Below, piece after piece: positions 22,122 to 34,700 of a stretch of DNA of 64,000 bases. The position numbers and the translations under genes were made by a program. This stretch comes from Siniperca chuatsi (taxonomy: Eukaryota > Chordata > Actinopteri > Centrarchiformes > Sinipercidae): assembly GCF_020085105.1 (NCBI RefSeq), contig NC_058055.1:16253822-16317821 (forward strand). The letters are read 5' to 3'. The notes under the pieces were generated by a model. It made no database searches, was not told the DNA's origin, and was given only the letters and a program-made list of their open reading frames with translations. Position 1 is the first letter of the stretch. The number at the start of each line of letters is the position of its first letter.

Positions 22122-22931
22122 ACAGCTCTGGAGTGTCTGTCGAAAAAAAAAAAAGTTTGTTGAATGAGTGTTTTTGTGCCTGTTATTTTTTGCTGTCTGA
22201 AACCACAGGGTAAACCCCACAAAAAGACTCCGAGATGAAGATGAGTGTACAAATATTGATCTTTCTGCTTTGCTTTTGGTTGACATGTTCATTTACATAA
22301 TTTTAACGCCTTTGCTCTGCTTTAATCCAGCAGGTGTGTCTTGTTAAACTTGTTCCCCCTGAGTACATGTTGTTTTTATACTAAACTTTATGTGGCATTA
22401 TGTGAATTGGAAAACACCTGCTACTTGTTTGTGTGTGACGCTCTATCATTAGTTGTTGGCCGGCTGGTGTCGTGTTTCACTGAAACTTGCAGTTAAAATG
22501 CTTCGTGTCATTTCACTGACAATGACAAAGAAGAGCCAGCTCTCATTTTACATGGATTTGGTCGTGTGATTGTTCATTGTGTGAGTGTTAGCGTGCGTTC
22601 GTGCGTATTTTGCATGTAATATTTGCTTAGGAGAGTTTCTGCTGAGACTGAAACTAAAGATGGCTCCATGATATGGCCCCAGGTAACAACTTTATCTTCG
22701 TCCTCACAGTTTCACTGTTTGAGGACATAGAATAGACTGTTTAGACTTTTTATGTGTCCATATGTGTGTTTATTTTATATTTCTGTAATAAAAATGTATT
22801 TGTAATGTATTTTAACAACACATATTCCACCGTGTGTCTGTGTTTCAAATAGATTTGTATCTTTTATATCTATCATGAGCAACAACCTGTACGGTCCTCT
22901 GTATGTCAAACAAAGAGCCAACGGACCTTTG

Positions 22932-22933
<2 letters not shown>

Positions 22934-23019
<86 letters not shown>
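22934..23019 (+). repeat. (GT)n microsatellite
   Basis: About 43 uninterrupted GT units just beyond the claudin-3-like 3' UTR. Confidence 0.97.
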
Positions 23020-23022
<3 letters not shown>

Positions 23023-24954
23023 TGAGACACCCTGAGGGAACATGACTACAGCTGTTGTAGGATGTTTGTTTGCAGATCAGCAGGATGTGGTTTGTGTGTA
23101 GAAAAGAAATATTTCATTAATTCATCTCCATCTCTTTGAAAAGAAGATTTTGTGCTCTAAGTTCAATATAATTTGGTGTTAGTCAAACATTGTTAAAAGA
23201 GCTGATCTATAAAATAAATAAAATAAAATAATTTGTTAAATGTTTTATGGTAGTGCTTGAATTTCAAATGTGTGTGTGTGTGGGGTTCTTCCTCTTTGCT
23301 CAAGAAAGACCATTTAACCCTTTTTAGTCCGCTAAAAAAATACAGGAGGGACATCATAAACTATGTGCTATACAAACAAGGATGGGTCAAAAAGTTGGGC
23401 TGGGCTTTGGGAGTTGGGAGTTGGGTTTCTTTGTTTAGCCAGCGGTACAGCTGAATTCAATTAATCTATCAGTTTAGCCAGTGCTAAATAATGCTTAGGT
23501 GTGGCGGGTAGGAAGCTGCCACACACTGTACCTGTCAAAGATGAAAAAACTTTTGCCTGTCGGCTATATTATGGAGAAAGGAAAGGAAAGAGAGAACCGG
23601 TATAGACATAAAGTCATCACTGCAGCTCCAGTAACATGTCAGGAGGAAGTAAAACGGGGGGGAGGGTACTTACAAAACTTTTGTTTAACTTCCTTAAAAA
23701 AAAAACAAAAGCAACACTTTCTGTACAGACACAGAAACAGTTGGGACTACGGCGATATTATTTAAATGCATGCTCCACCATCCAAACTTCAGTCATTAGA
23801 TACTTTATCATCATTCAGTAGCTCTTTGAGATCCATAACGAGAGACAGCTTTAGGACGTTAGGAGTTTATTGACCCTCTTTGTCACGAGAGACAAACACG
23901 AAGAGTTTTAAGAGACTCATACTGTGTCTTTATAAAGCAGCCTACTGTCTATATCCTGTATGTGTTCTTATGGTAAAACATTCAGCTTGACTAAATTCCA
24001 AAATCCAAATTCAAAACTTGGTAAAACTTTAGCTTCACTCAGATGGAACAAACTGAATCAACTGATTTATTTGGCAGATGTTAAAATTTAAATAGTTCCA
24101 CCACTAACTATAAATGTACCTGTAATGATTAGATCTGAGTGACTGATTAACTAGGCCCTAACCCCACATTGTTGTATAAAATGTATTTAACCTATTTATT
24201 GCTTTGATCCCCTGTTTTGTCCTTTTTATATTTTTATCCTTATCTTTAATCTTTAATTTATTTAAGAAAACATAATTGCAAGTTTCTTTTAATGTTTATC
24301 TTCGTGTTCGTGAACAACTGTCATTGGACCACTATGTAGAGGTTGAATACAGCAGACTCACGGTCACCACATGATTAAACAAATCACAAACTGCCTCTGT
24401 TATAATTTTCACAAACACACACTCAACACTCAGTTAAACACACAGTATATGCACATACACGTCCGTATATATCTAAACTAGTATAATAACAGTCACAACT
24501 CACAGTCAATCAGTAACATTACAGTTTTTTACAGTTGTCTTTACCGACATGCAGCTCAGCACAACAGTTAATCTCACAACCAAAATGTACTAATGCAACC
24601 AAAACACTTCATACATGTCAGGTTTAAATCTTGTACTAGAACACTGACATTTGTCTCCTATCAGTAACACTTTGTCACTCATTAAAAATCATTAACAAAA
24701 GGCAACATTACACTGAGTGTCACTAGAGTCTTTGAAGTATCTTTCATTTATTTATTTAGCATAAAGCAAGATTCCGTTTCAACAAAAATAAGGTCACATC
24801 TTTATTGCATGGATTGTGCTACCTCACAGTATATGTCACTATATGCTTCAATAGGCTTTATTTGTTTGCCATTTTTGCAAAGGGTAATTCCAAGTGCACA
24901 AAACAAAATAAAACTAAATTAATTCCAGGATTGCAACAGAAAACCAAACATATC

Positions 24955-25330
24955 CTCTATACATACTTGTATAGAAGAGAATATGTCCTCTCTTGCAACA
25001 CATCTTTTTGCATGCCTGATCCATCCCTGGCAATCTTCTACAGATATGTCAAAGCAAGGCATCTGCAGCATTCATTGTATCCAGGAGGGTCATCCGATCT
25101 AAACCTTTCCACCGCCATGAGGAAGAGGATTCCTCTATGAGGAATGGAGAGTAAGGTGGAAGGAAAAGTGACACCTTCCTGGGATGGGCTGTAAACCACT
25201 CCGTGACTGGAACGCCACTGCGTCCCATGCAATTACAAAACGTTCAGGATTCTGCCTCACTTTTTACTCACCTGGCACAAGTCTTTCATAGAGGTCATCA
25301 AGGAATGAAAATAGGCACTCAGTGTCCCAA
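24955..25330 (-). pseudogene. Degenerate Tc1/IS630-type DNA transposase fragment
   Basis: Conceptual translation of the minus strand gives, in order and across frame changes, pieces matching the C-terminal half of a DDE transposase: LFSFLDDLYERLVPG, then FVIAWDAVAFQ (the motif around the second catalytic Asp), then LFLPPYSPFL (the block before the third acidic residue), then RWKGLDRMTLLDTM, and finally ISVEDCQGWIRHAKR. At least two frameshifts and lost bases around the IEE block show that it is dead. The N-terminal half is not found at higher coordinates. TACAGTTTTTTACAGTTG at 24520 may be the surviving terminal inverted repeat. Family call rests on remembered motifs of fish elements of this kind. 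Confidence 0.75.
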
Positions 25331-28300
25331 TTAGAAGTTTATGCATTTTTATTTTTTAGATTTGGCAGAATGTAGCGAATTGCAGTCTAATTCATAGTAA
25401 TTGTTTATGTTAGATTTTAAACACAAAAATAATAGTTGAAAATATTGTAAATAATATTGTAAATCATCAACAAACATTTTGTTGTGTCTCTTTTGGGTAA
25501 GGTACAACATGTACTAAGAAAACAGATGAGACTGAGCTGACTAATCAATATTAACCTTGTTAATGCAGAGTCGGGAATGTTAAATGTCGGAGTCTTGAAC
25601 CACTGAGTCACAGCATTTTACAGCTTTATCAGTACAAAATAGAACTGAAGGTACTTTATCTACCTTGAAACGCCCCTGCTACACTCGCTGCTCACTGTAC
25701 AGTTCTCTGCCACCAGTTTTTACCAATCAGTCACACACACACAAACACACACCTATAATCTGAAAGGACCATGATCAAGGTCATTGAGTGGAATTTGACC
25801 AATTCAACAGAAACATTTCTGCAACAAATGTGACAATCATTTTGTGATAACACGATACACTAACTGCGAATAAATCATCTAATTACAGTTAAATTGTGGA
25901 GTAAATTATTAGATTTTCATCTGAGCATTAAATACCAGCATGTCTCATTGTCTGTGTGAGAGAGAGAAAGTTAACATGTTTCAGCAAATTGTCATCTTTT
26001 CTGTACAAAAGACGAGATTGTTGTTCTGTATCTTAAAAGGAAACATTTTAAGTACTTAGCAGCTGGCCACACACCTTGCATCTTTTCAGTAAGATTATCT
26101 TTGAGGGATGTAATTGTTTCTTTTCTACATGGACAGCTGGTAAATATTGGGTTAGGGTCAGTTCCTCAGAATCACAGAGAAAGAGCTTCTCTCTAAACTC
26201 ACCAGCATGCACAGACACAAAACAATCACACAGGGAGAAATACAGGACAGAGAAACAAATTCCTCTATCCACAGCAGAGTCTCTGTGGACTAAAACACAA
26301 CAAAGCCACAAATCATGGTATGCATGTTGTTAATGTACTGTAGCACACATTCAAAATATAAAACACAAGGAAAGAAGAAGAAATAAAACAAGGAATGAAT
26401 CATTTTTATCACTGCATTGGAGTATCTTAACGTGAAGTGAATCACTGTGAAGCTGATGTTGATTAATGTGAAGTGAACAAAGTGAGAACTAGAGTAGCAT
26501 GACAGGGCAAAAAAACAGAGAATAGGCTATTGTTCTTTAAGACTCTACAAATGTCATTCATAGCACATTTGAATGTCAACTTCTGTTTCCAGCAGGAACA
26601 CATGAAGTTAACAGGTAGCAGATTTCTCGCAAACAAGATGATGACCAAACAGCAAAGTCCAACAGGCACCTGATAGAGACTCAAGAAAGTATTAGCCCAG
26701 ATTATCACTGATTGTGAAACCTCACTGACTGATGAACTGTAAAGTTGTGTAAAGCAGATCTGTTGCAAACACTTCAGCAGGCATGTGTCAACAAATATGT
26801 TGTATTTTAGACATATTATTATTTATTACAAAGCTTAAATGACACAGAAGAGATGTGATTAGGCAGTGCTACCACACAAGGTGCAAGATCTGAGATGAAT
26901 TAATGAATAAGATGAGCAAAGACGCAACAAAAACACAAATTCATTTTTTTTGTGGGGTCTTTTTTCTTACTCAGTTAATCCTCAGCAGAAGCCCAAATCT
27001 ACAAATACACAGCAGGATTCATTATTTCATCTATTACATATAATCTTGATTTTGAGATAGAAAATCCTTTCTATACCCTCTATTTTGTTTATGTGTTTAT
27101 AATGTAACTTTGCAGTAAATCTTCTACTTTAACACAAGGATACAGATCATACTCTGGTCATTTGGAAGGAGTATGTTGGCTCATGCTGTGGTCTATCGGA
27201 GACTCTATTGGAGTCACAAATTTTCCCACCTCCAGGGTACTTAAAGAATAATATATCCCAGCACCAGAGCCAAAAACATGAACATGAACTGAGCTTCCAC
27301 AAATAACAAATGTTATAGAAAGTAAAATAAAAAAGGCACCACACAAGAGTTTTGACCATGCCCTCTGCAAAGGTTTCCTGTGATTGTTTTGCTGGTTTTA
27401 TAGATAAACGAGACTTCAGCACTGTGATCCTACATGTTGACAGCAAGGGCTGTGGTATATGTATGTAGTATGAAGTGTCAGAATGTGGTTGTTGTGCGCT
27501 GACTTCTGTTTTCTGACTTCTGACACTGTTTTCCCTGAAAGGAGAACATTCCTTTCCTCTCTTGAAGTATCCTGATAATTCTGCGGCTCTTATCAGGGAG
27601 CTTTGAGCTTTGTTTTACTACTTAATGAGCTGTCAAACTATTTATATCTGTTAATACAGATAAAGTGGAGCTGTTGTGAAAGACCAAAATAGCGACTAAT
27701 TGGATGGAAATATTTTAAGTCATAAGGCAAATAAACAATAAATACAGACTCTAATATCTTTAGATATATATCTTCAGACTTTAATATCAGGATGCTGACA
27801 ACAAATCCAGTCTGAGAAAGAGTTCTCCAGGAAAGACTTTTCTTTGGGTGTGTATATATTTTTTTACTTTTTAAAGACAAAATACAGAGAATATGACAAC
27901 ACAAAAGGTACAATCTACAAAGAAAAAGTGTTGTTGACTTATAAATGTGGAAAAGTTTGTAATCTTTTAAAATAGCATGACCAAAACTCATGTTGTGAGT
28001 GACATTATATGTGAAGAGCGGGATATCAATATTCTGCACATGTGCATCAAAAACATTGATGGAGTGTGGCTTTTTTTTTTTAATAAATATCTAAACATTT
28101 CTCACCATGAATTATTATTTGGGTCCTTATGAAACTCCCTGAATGTTTCCAAAATCCCTCTTACTAAAAACATATAGGGTGGGCAAAGGTTTGTAAAGGT
28201 GACACAGACAGTGAAGCTATCACAGTGCAACAGTGAGAGCAGAAGTGTCAGTGAAGCAGAAGTTAAGGTAAAAAAGCAGAAATGAATGAGAGATTAATGT

Positions 28301-31300
28301 GCTTGATACCATGACAGGACATTCTGCATGAAAAGGCAATTGTGGGTCAGCACACTTAAATGCTCCTGTTGATTTGTGTTTAATTAAGCAGCTTTTTCAA
28401 CTTCACTTCTGAAGGTTCTGAATGTTTGTGGGACAACTGCTTCGACTTGTCTGGGTACTGTCTACAAATGGCACGTCATAGAATAACAAACCTGACATGC
28501 TCATTTTCATGTGAGTGCAGCCAATATTTCAGTGTAGGCAACACATTTTGGTTTATGTGACAGTTTAGGGACTTATCTTCAGCTGAAACACAATTTATGA
28601 TTTTATAGTGTAGCTCAGTGGTTTATGAAGTATACTAGTTATAAAGGTTGAGTGAGCTAAGCTCTATTGTTATTTCTAAATAGTAATGCAGTGGGACATT
28701 TATCACTGACATGTTGGTGAATATGAACTTTAAATGATCCCAGATCCCTCTACTATTTCTTTCCTTGTATGTTTTTTCTTCTTTGGAGATAACTCCACAT
28801 GGATTGTAGCTTAAAATATGTTATACTGTGTCATTATTTATTGGTAAGTGTGTGTAATCTTGTGCATATATATTATGTTTCTTCTATTTTTAGGGTGCCT
28901 TTTTAACATCTGGCCAGGAACAACAGATGAAAATAACTGGCCCATCTCATTTATAGTTCTTTTTGTTTAGTTATTCAATAAGCATTGTCCCTGTCAAATA
29001 AAATCATTTAATAAATGAAATAAAAATACATGCAGCATGCAGGACAATTTAAGCAGGTTGAGTATAAGCGCATCATTGCTTTATTTAATCACTCTCTTTG
29101 AGAATAATGTGTTTTCTGTCAACAGCTCAATTAAAAAAAGATAATATACCATGAAGGAAGAGCAAAAACCTGAACCCTTCATTTGAAGTTTGGTAGTCAA
29201 ACTGGGCAAACACTTTCCATTTACTTTCTTCATAGAATGAGATGTTTCATCAGTCCAAATCTTTCTATTATAGTTAAAAAAAACATCACTAACTTTCATG
29301 TAATGAATGCGTGCATGTGCAGGCACTGTGAAAAGAGCAGGACTTGGTTCGCTGTGCTCTGTATAGCATGAAGAAGAGCTGGCGTTAACTGTCTGGACAC
29401 TCAGCTTCATTACACAGTGAAGAAGTAAAACCACAGTACTCAGGGACGCAAGGTCGGAAAGTCTGTCCATTTTCAAGTCAAATGGAAGAACAACCTTAAC
29501 TTTAAAACTGTCACGGACAATCTCGGTGTATCATGATAAGGATTTGGTTCCACATTCAGTCTTTTTAATTATTGTTTGTTTGTCTCATTTGACCAATGTT
29601 TACTGAATCTCAGATTATTATTTTTACATATTTGGGAGGATTTTATATAAACCAATTGGCCTCCTTCCTCCCCTGCTTATATCCATTTATTTTGAAATAA
29701 ACAAAATAAACTGTTGTTTTAAATGTATATGGATATATTATATGCATTTTACTGTGATATTTTTAATTGTGTGAATAACACAACACTAAATCTACTATTG
29801 TGGTGAAATTTTCCAACCTGCTGCCAATATAATGCAACTTATATGAAATAAAGGCAGTATTTCAAATAATTTCACCACTTAAGAAAGTGACGATAGAAGA
29901 ATATTGTTGAAAAAAGTCAATTAGCATCAGAAACATCATGCTGGCAGCTTTTTATATGTGGTTTAAGGTGTCACAATATTCAGTAGAATAAAAAATGCAC
30001 ACTCAACCGCCAGTTGCCTTTTCTTCTCTCAGTTGGGTCTGAAACATGTCCTCCCCTGGGCCTCTGTCTCATGCCATCACTATGGTGACAGCTCACAGCA
30101 TGCTTTATCCCAGCAGACACATCTCCCATAGCAATGAATGCTTGGAGACACAGCAAGGGAGGCCAGGTTCTCCAAGCCTTTAGACTGATGGTTTGTTTTT
30201 ATGTTCCTGTATATGACAGGAGCCACAGACATAAGGACAAAAATCCACTGCACTGATCACAAACCAAACCAAGGGACGGGGGGGGGGGTGTAACAGACGT
30301 TTACAGCACTGATGTGTACAGTGTGGGATGAAGACCACCTGTAAATAAATGTCCTTGTAGCCTAATACCTTGCTGAGCTCCTTTGGGACTATTGTGTCTG
30401 TAAGACTCAAGATGTTATAAATACTTGTTAAGTTTCAGAACTTATAACTAACAAATGATTAAAGTTCATACAACTGAACCTACAAACTGCAATAATGAGG
30501 TGTTGAGACCAGGCAAAGTAAAATAAACCACTGGAAATGCATGCTAATAAAAACAAATATCATCATTTTACTTGATATTGATCTGCATCTCTACTTGTCA
30601 AAGAACACTTCACAAGGCACAACACTGTTCGACAAAAGCATCAAAGCACTGTAACAGAATATACAGAAAAGTAGTAAGATACAATACACATTAGTAAACT
30701 CTCCTGTTGTACAGTAGGAAACAATATACAATGCAGCAGTAGTCCCCAACATAACACATGGTGTTTTAGCTATAAATGAGGTGACAGCAGCCTGCTGAGG
30801 GAGACATCCACATATCAAAACAGACACAGGTTTGATCCCTACAAACTCGTCTATGAATGTCCCTACAAGACAATGAATGACCTGTTCTCACAGGGAGCAG
30901 CTCTATGTAATGTAGTAAGGAAATCATTTTGTTGGGGGTGAGAAGGTGTAGCCCTCATTGTGACACTGTGGCGCCGCCTAGTGGCTCAAGAAAACAATGC
31001 GTAGCCTATGTTTTTTGTTCTGGTTGCAATTTTTCCCCCGCCCTTTATTGTCAAAATGCAAAGTGCATACACTTAAGACAGAAACAGCGTGTTTCAGTCA
31101 CTTCAATCATGTTGGATTAGTACATTAAGACGAAAAAAATGATTTGAATCCATGTGATCATGTGAAATCAAGAAAAGTAAACAAGTCTAGGATCGTGTTC
31201 AATCAACATAAATTAATGAAGCAAAGAAGACTCTTCAACATTTAAAGATACTTTATATGTAAATTCATACCGTTAACTGGGGCTTAATCTTAATATACAT

Positions 31301-31559
31301 ACACATAACGAAATGTACCATATTTACCATAAAATAAAGTTGTTTTTATCAGCTTTGACTTTGGAAGTGGGTGCAAATGTATTCCCTTAGATTGTAGGGT
31401 CAAAACAAAATAGTCATACTAAATCACAGTAGAAATAAAGATGTTTTATGTTCATGTTCTTCTTGGTTACAATTGTCACAATCGGGATATTTACTCTCAT
31501 TTTTACAGAGCCTGAGAGACCAAACGCAGGGAAGAGAACGCCGATAGTCATGTGCGTCC

Positions 31560-31573
31560 TACGTCATGACGCA
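31560..31573. promoter_or_regulatory. CRE/ATF-like palindrome upstream of abhd11
   Basis: TACGTCATGACGCA contains two overlapping TGACG half-sites in opposite orientation, about 150 bp before the abhd11 start codon in a CpG-richer stretch. CREB/ATF binding is inferred from the motif only. Confidence 0.4.
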
Positions 31574-31711
31574 CCATCAGCTGTTGACAGACTGAAGCTC
31601 TCTTCAATCTCGACCTCCGGAGCTGCTGTGCATTGCACACTCGCCGAATCTCAGCTGTCATTGTGGCCGTTTTTAAACGCACATGCTGTTTGTAGCGGTG
31701 CATATGCTGCC

Positions 31712-34700
31712 ATGAGTGCTTTGTGTCGCCTGATCCAGAGAGGACTGCTGAGCGGCCGGCCGTCGTGTCGTTTATTCCCCGGACAGCAGGATGTGTGCGG
31801 GGTGGCTCCCATCCGGACAGCCAGCTCTTCCAGGTATCCCTGCTAGCTCCCCGGCTAACTGATGCCCTCTGTCTGCCTGAGCTGTAACTTAGCGTGGTGC
31901 GGTGGTGCTGGGTGGACATGACAGCTCAATCTGTCACCTTTAAAGCAGCCAGTCGCGCAACCGTTGGAATTTGTCACCGTGTCGTGTCTTTGCGTCTTTA
32001 TTAACCGTTAACTTTACACAGTTTACATAAATGACATTCAAACGTCTGGTTAGCAAGAGGGTTAACCTGCAGTTGAGCTACTATCATAGTTACAGGGAGG
32101 ATTTTAGATGTGGACTCTGTCTTGCTTTATTTTATTCTGTTATATAGCTAACGTTAAATAAAACGACAATTGCTGTCGTGTATATTTGGTATATGGCATG
32201 CTATGCTACATGTACGCTAAGTTACCAGTTTAGTGGTAAGCCTAGCTAGCTAAAATAAATGCTGTCTAATACAACACCGCTGTGATAAATCCTACCATCA
32301 TGACTGTTACACTGTTCAGTTTTTGTTTAAACTGGTTTAGAGACGAATTGTTTCAGCTTAATGACTGTAATATTGCGTTATAATGAAAGGTGTGGAGAAT
32401 ATTTTGTACACCCCATTTTTATCAAGGGTGGACACAATATTAGAAACACCTCTCCGTATAAAGGTGGGATTTACATTTAGCTGGGCGTACCTAGTAAACA
32501 GGCAACTGAGTGTATATGATGTAAATACTGAGGTTAGGCAGCTGCACAAGCTAATGCAACCCAATATATTCGCAACTAATTCTCAATCTGTGAAGAGTAC
32601 AGTGTTCAATGTATCTAGAGATAAGGGAATATTAGATACACCTGTAGTGCAATACAACGCGCCACAAACCAAAGGGCCCTTAAAAATCGTCATTGAGTTT
32701 AGTGCTGAAATCATTAGTTGATTAATCAATTAGTTGATTAATCATTTACTTCATTTATCAAGGAAATATGCCATATATTTGCTGGTCCCTTCTTCTAAAA
32801 TGTGAAGATTGTGTGTTTTATATCTCCCTGTATACTGTTACATTTACATCTGCAGTGGCAAACAGCTCAAATAGTTTTCTTCTTTTACAATTTACTCACT
32901 CATATAACAATACATGGAAAGTGGAATGTTCTAATTTCATATAAATATTTCTTAAACTTAAACAATGTATGATATGGTTACCTAATGTTGTACCAGTAGG
33001 TGGAAGCAAAACAGTTCTAATGAAATAAGTCACAAATCATTGAACAATGCTGCCACTGCCTTCTTCTCTTTGAATAACATCCCCTGATATCCTGTTTGAC
33101 TGGGACCTAGGTCAAATTAGGAAAGCAAGATGCTCTGCGAGTTGAAGCAATTTAATCATCATTTCCACTCTGCAGAGTTTTATTATTTAGATTTATCACT
33201 GTTCCTGTCGAAGTTGTGACATAATTCTCACCACAGACGTAACCATGGGCGATTCTAACTAAACAATATGGATGGTTTCCCCCCCCCAGCCCAGTCAACT
33301 TGACCTATGATGTCTTCGATGGGAAGGGAGAGAGCACTCCCCTGGTGTTTCTCCATGGCCTTTTTGGCAGCAAATCTAACTTCCACTCAATAGCGAAGTC
33401 CTTGGTGCAGCGCACAGGCCGAAAGGTAATGCAGTGATGAAGACATCACACATGTCTGTTGTTACATCAAAAACAATTCACCTTTATGTGTTTGAGTTTG
33501 TTCTCAGCAGCCTGACACTAGCCCTCTTATAAAAACAGGCATGGGAATGTACAATCAACCAGTGTGCTGCCAGTCATTTGATACAGCTCCTCAGCAGTCT
33601 GTACTGTTGTAATAAACACTGATACATAATCTGCTCTTTGGCTTACTTGAAGAAACTCATCACCTCATGTGCACATCACAGCCTTTGTTTGTGCTGTCAC
33701 TCGCCTGAGCTGGAGCCAAAAAAAATAAAAGGAAACAGCTGACATAACAGTTTTTTTGTTCCTGTTCTGTTGCCTCTTTCCCCCCATTCCAAGTGTCCTA
33801 ACTGTCCTTTGTCCAGTTAGGTGCTGACTGTAGATGCCCGTAACCATGGCAACAGCCCTCACAGCTCGGTGCTGACCTATGAAGCAATGACCGATGATTT
33901 GAAACACCTCCTCGCTCAGCTGCGCATCGAGAAGTGCGTCCTCGTTGGCCACAGCATGGGTGGGAAAACGGCCATGACGACCGCCCTGACGCAGGTTAGC
34001 AGTGGAGAAATTTCACCATGAGTTTATCGTGACGCTACAGTTCCCTCGCTGGATGTCACCTGACCTTTCTCACTGTACATTCCTGTCCTCTCTGAGCTTA
34101 ATAAGCCTCCTCTGGTGTTCATGCCACACCTAGCTGCCCTGCTTCCATTTTGTCATTGGTTTTCCCCCAATGATATCTCTTTGTTTCTCTCTTTTCCTTC
34201 CTGTTTACCTCAATCTATCATTTGTAGTCTGGTTTAGTGGAGAGGTTGGTGGTAGTGGACATCAGTCCAGCCCAGACCACTACACGCACCAACTTCCGCT
34301 ATTACATCCAGGCCATGCAGGAGGTGAAGATCTCCAGTGACATCCCACGGTCCACTGCCAGGCGGATGGCTGAGGATCAGCTCCGCAGTTTGGTCAAGGT
34401 CAGGACTCCTTTTTGATATTCAGTGCCTGTCACGATAACTACTTTTGTTGGACGATATATTGTCTCAGAAATAATTGCGATAAACAATATTATTGTCATT
34501 TTAAGACCATTTTCTGCCACTGATGTAATGATAAGCATAATAATACAAGTACACCCTTTCAATAAACTTCTACTTCTTAAGAATATTAAAACATTGAAAT
34601 GAATTGGAATGTGAAAAATAAAATCACACAACCAAAACAATAAATAAAATGGTCACTTTGGCTCTGCTATCAAAAATTGCACTTTAATAAATATTAAACA

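Larger units (their letters stand above)
22812..31500. other. 8.7-kb intergenic DNA between claudin cluster and abhd11
   Basis: No host gene is recognised on either strand. Contents: (GT)n at 22934-23019, a dead transposase at 24955-25330 with a possible terminal repeat at 24520, poly-G at about 30278, and a GC-richer patch at 30000-30180 (CACTATGGTGACAG and CCCATAGCAATG) that could be a cis element. The rest is AT-rich with short random frames. Confidence 0.5.

Noticed and set aside
21615-22292. 225-codon antisense frame over the claudin-3-like gene
   Set aside because: Shadow of a GC-rich coding region; no conserved features.
7090-23019. Dinucleotide arrays considered as CRISPR or satellite arrays
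   Set aside because: Simple CA/GT tracts without spacers.
30000-30180. GC-richer patch as a promoter for an unseen gene
   Set aside because: No exon or start is seen on either strand; at best an enhancer candidate.
30270-30300. Run of G with possible quadruplex potential
   Set aside because: A single homopolymer run without spaced G-tracts.
31448-31711. Upstream extension of abhd11 exon 1
   Set aside because: Open by chance; the downstream Met gives the expected mitochondrial presequence and near-human length.
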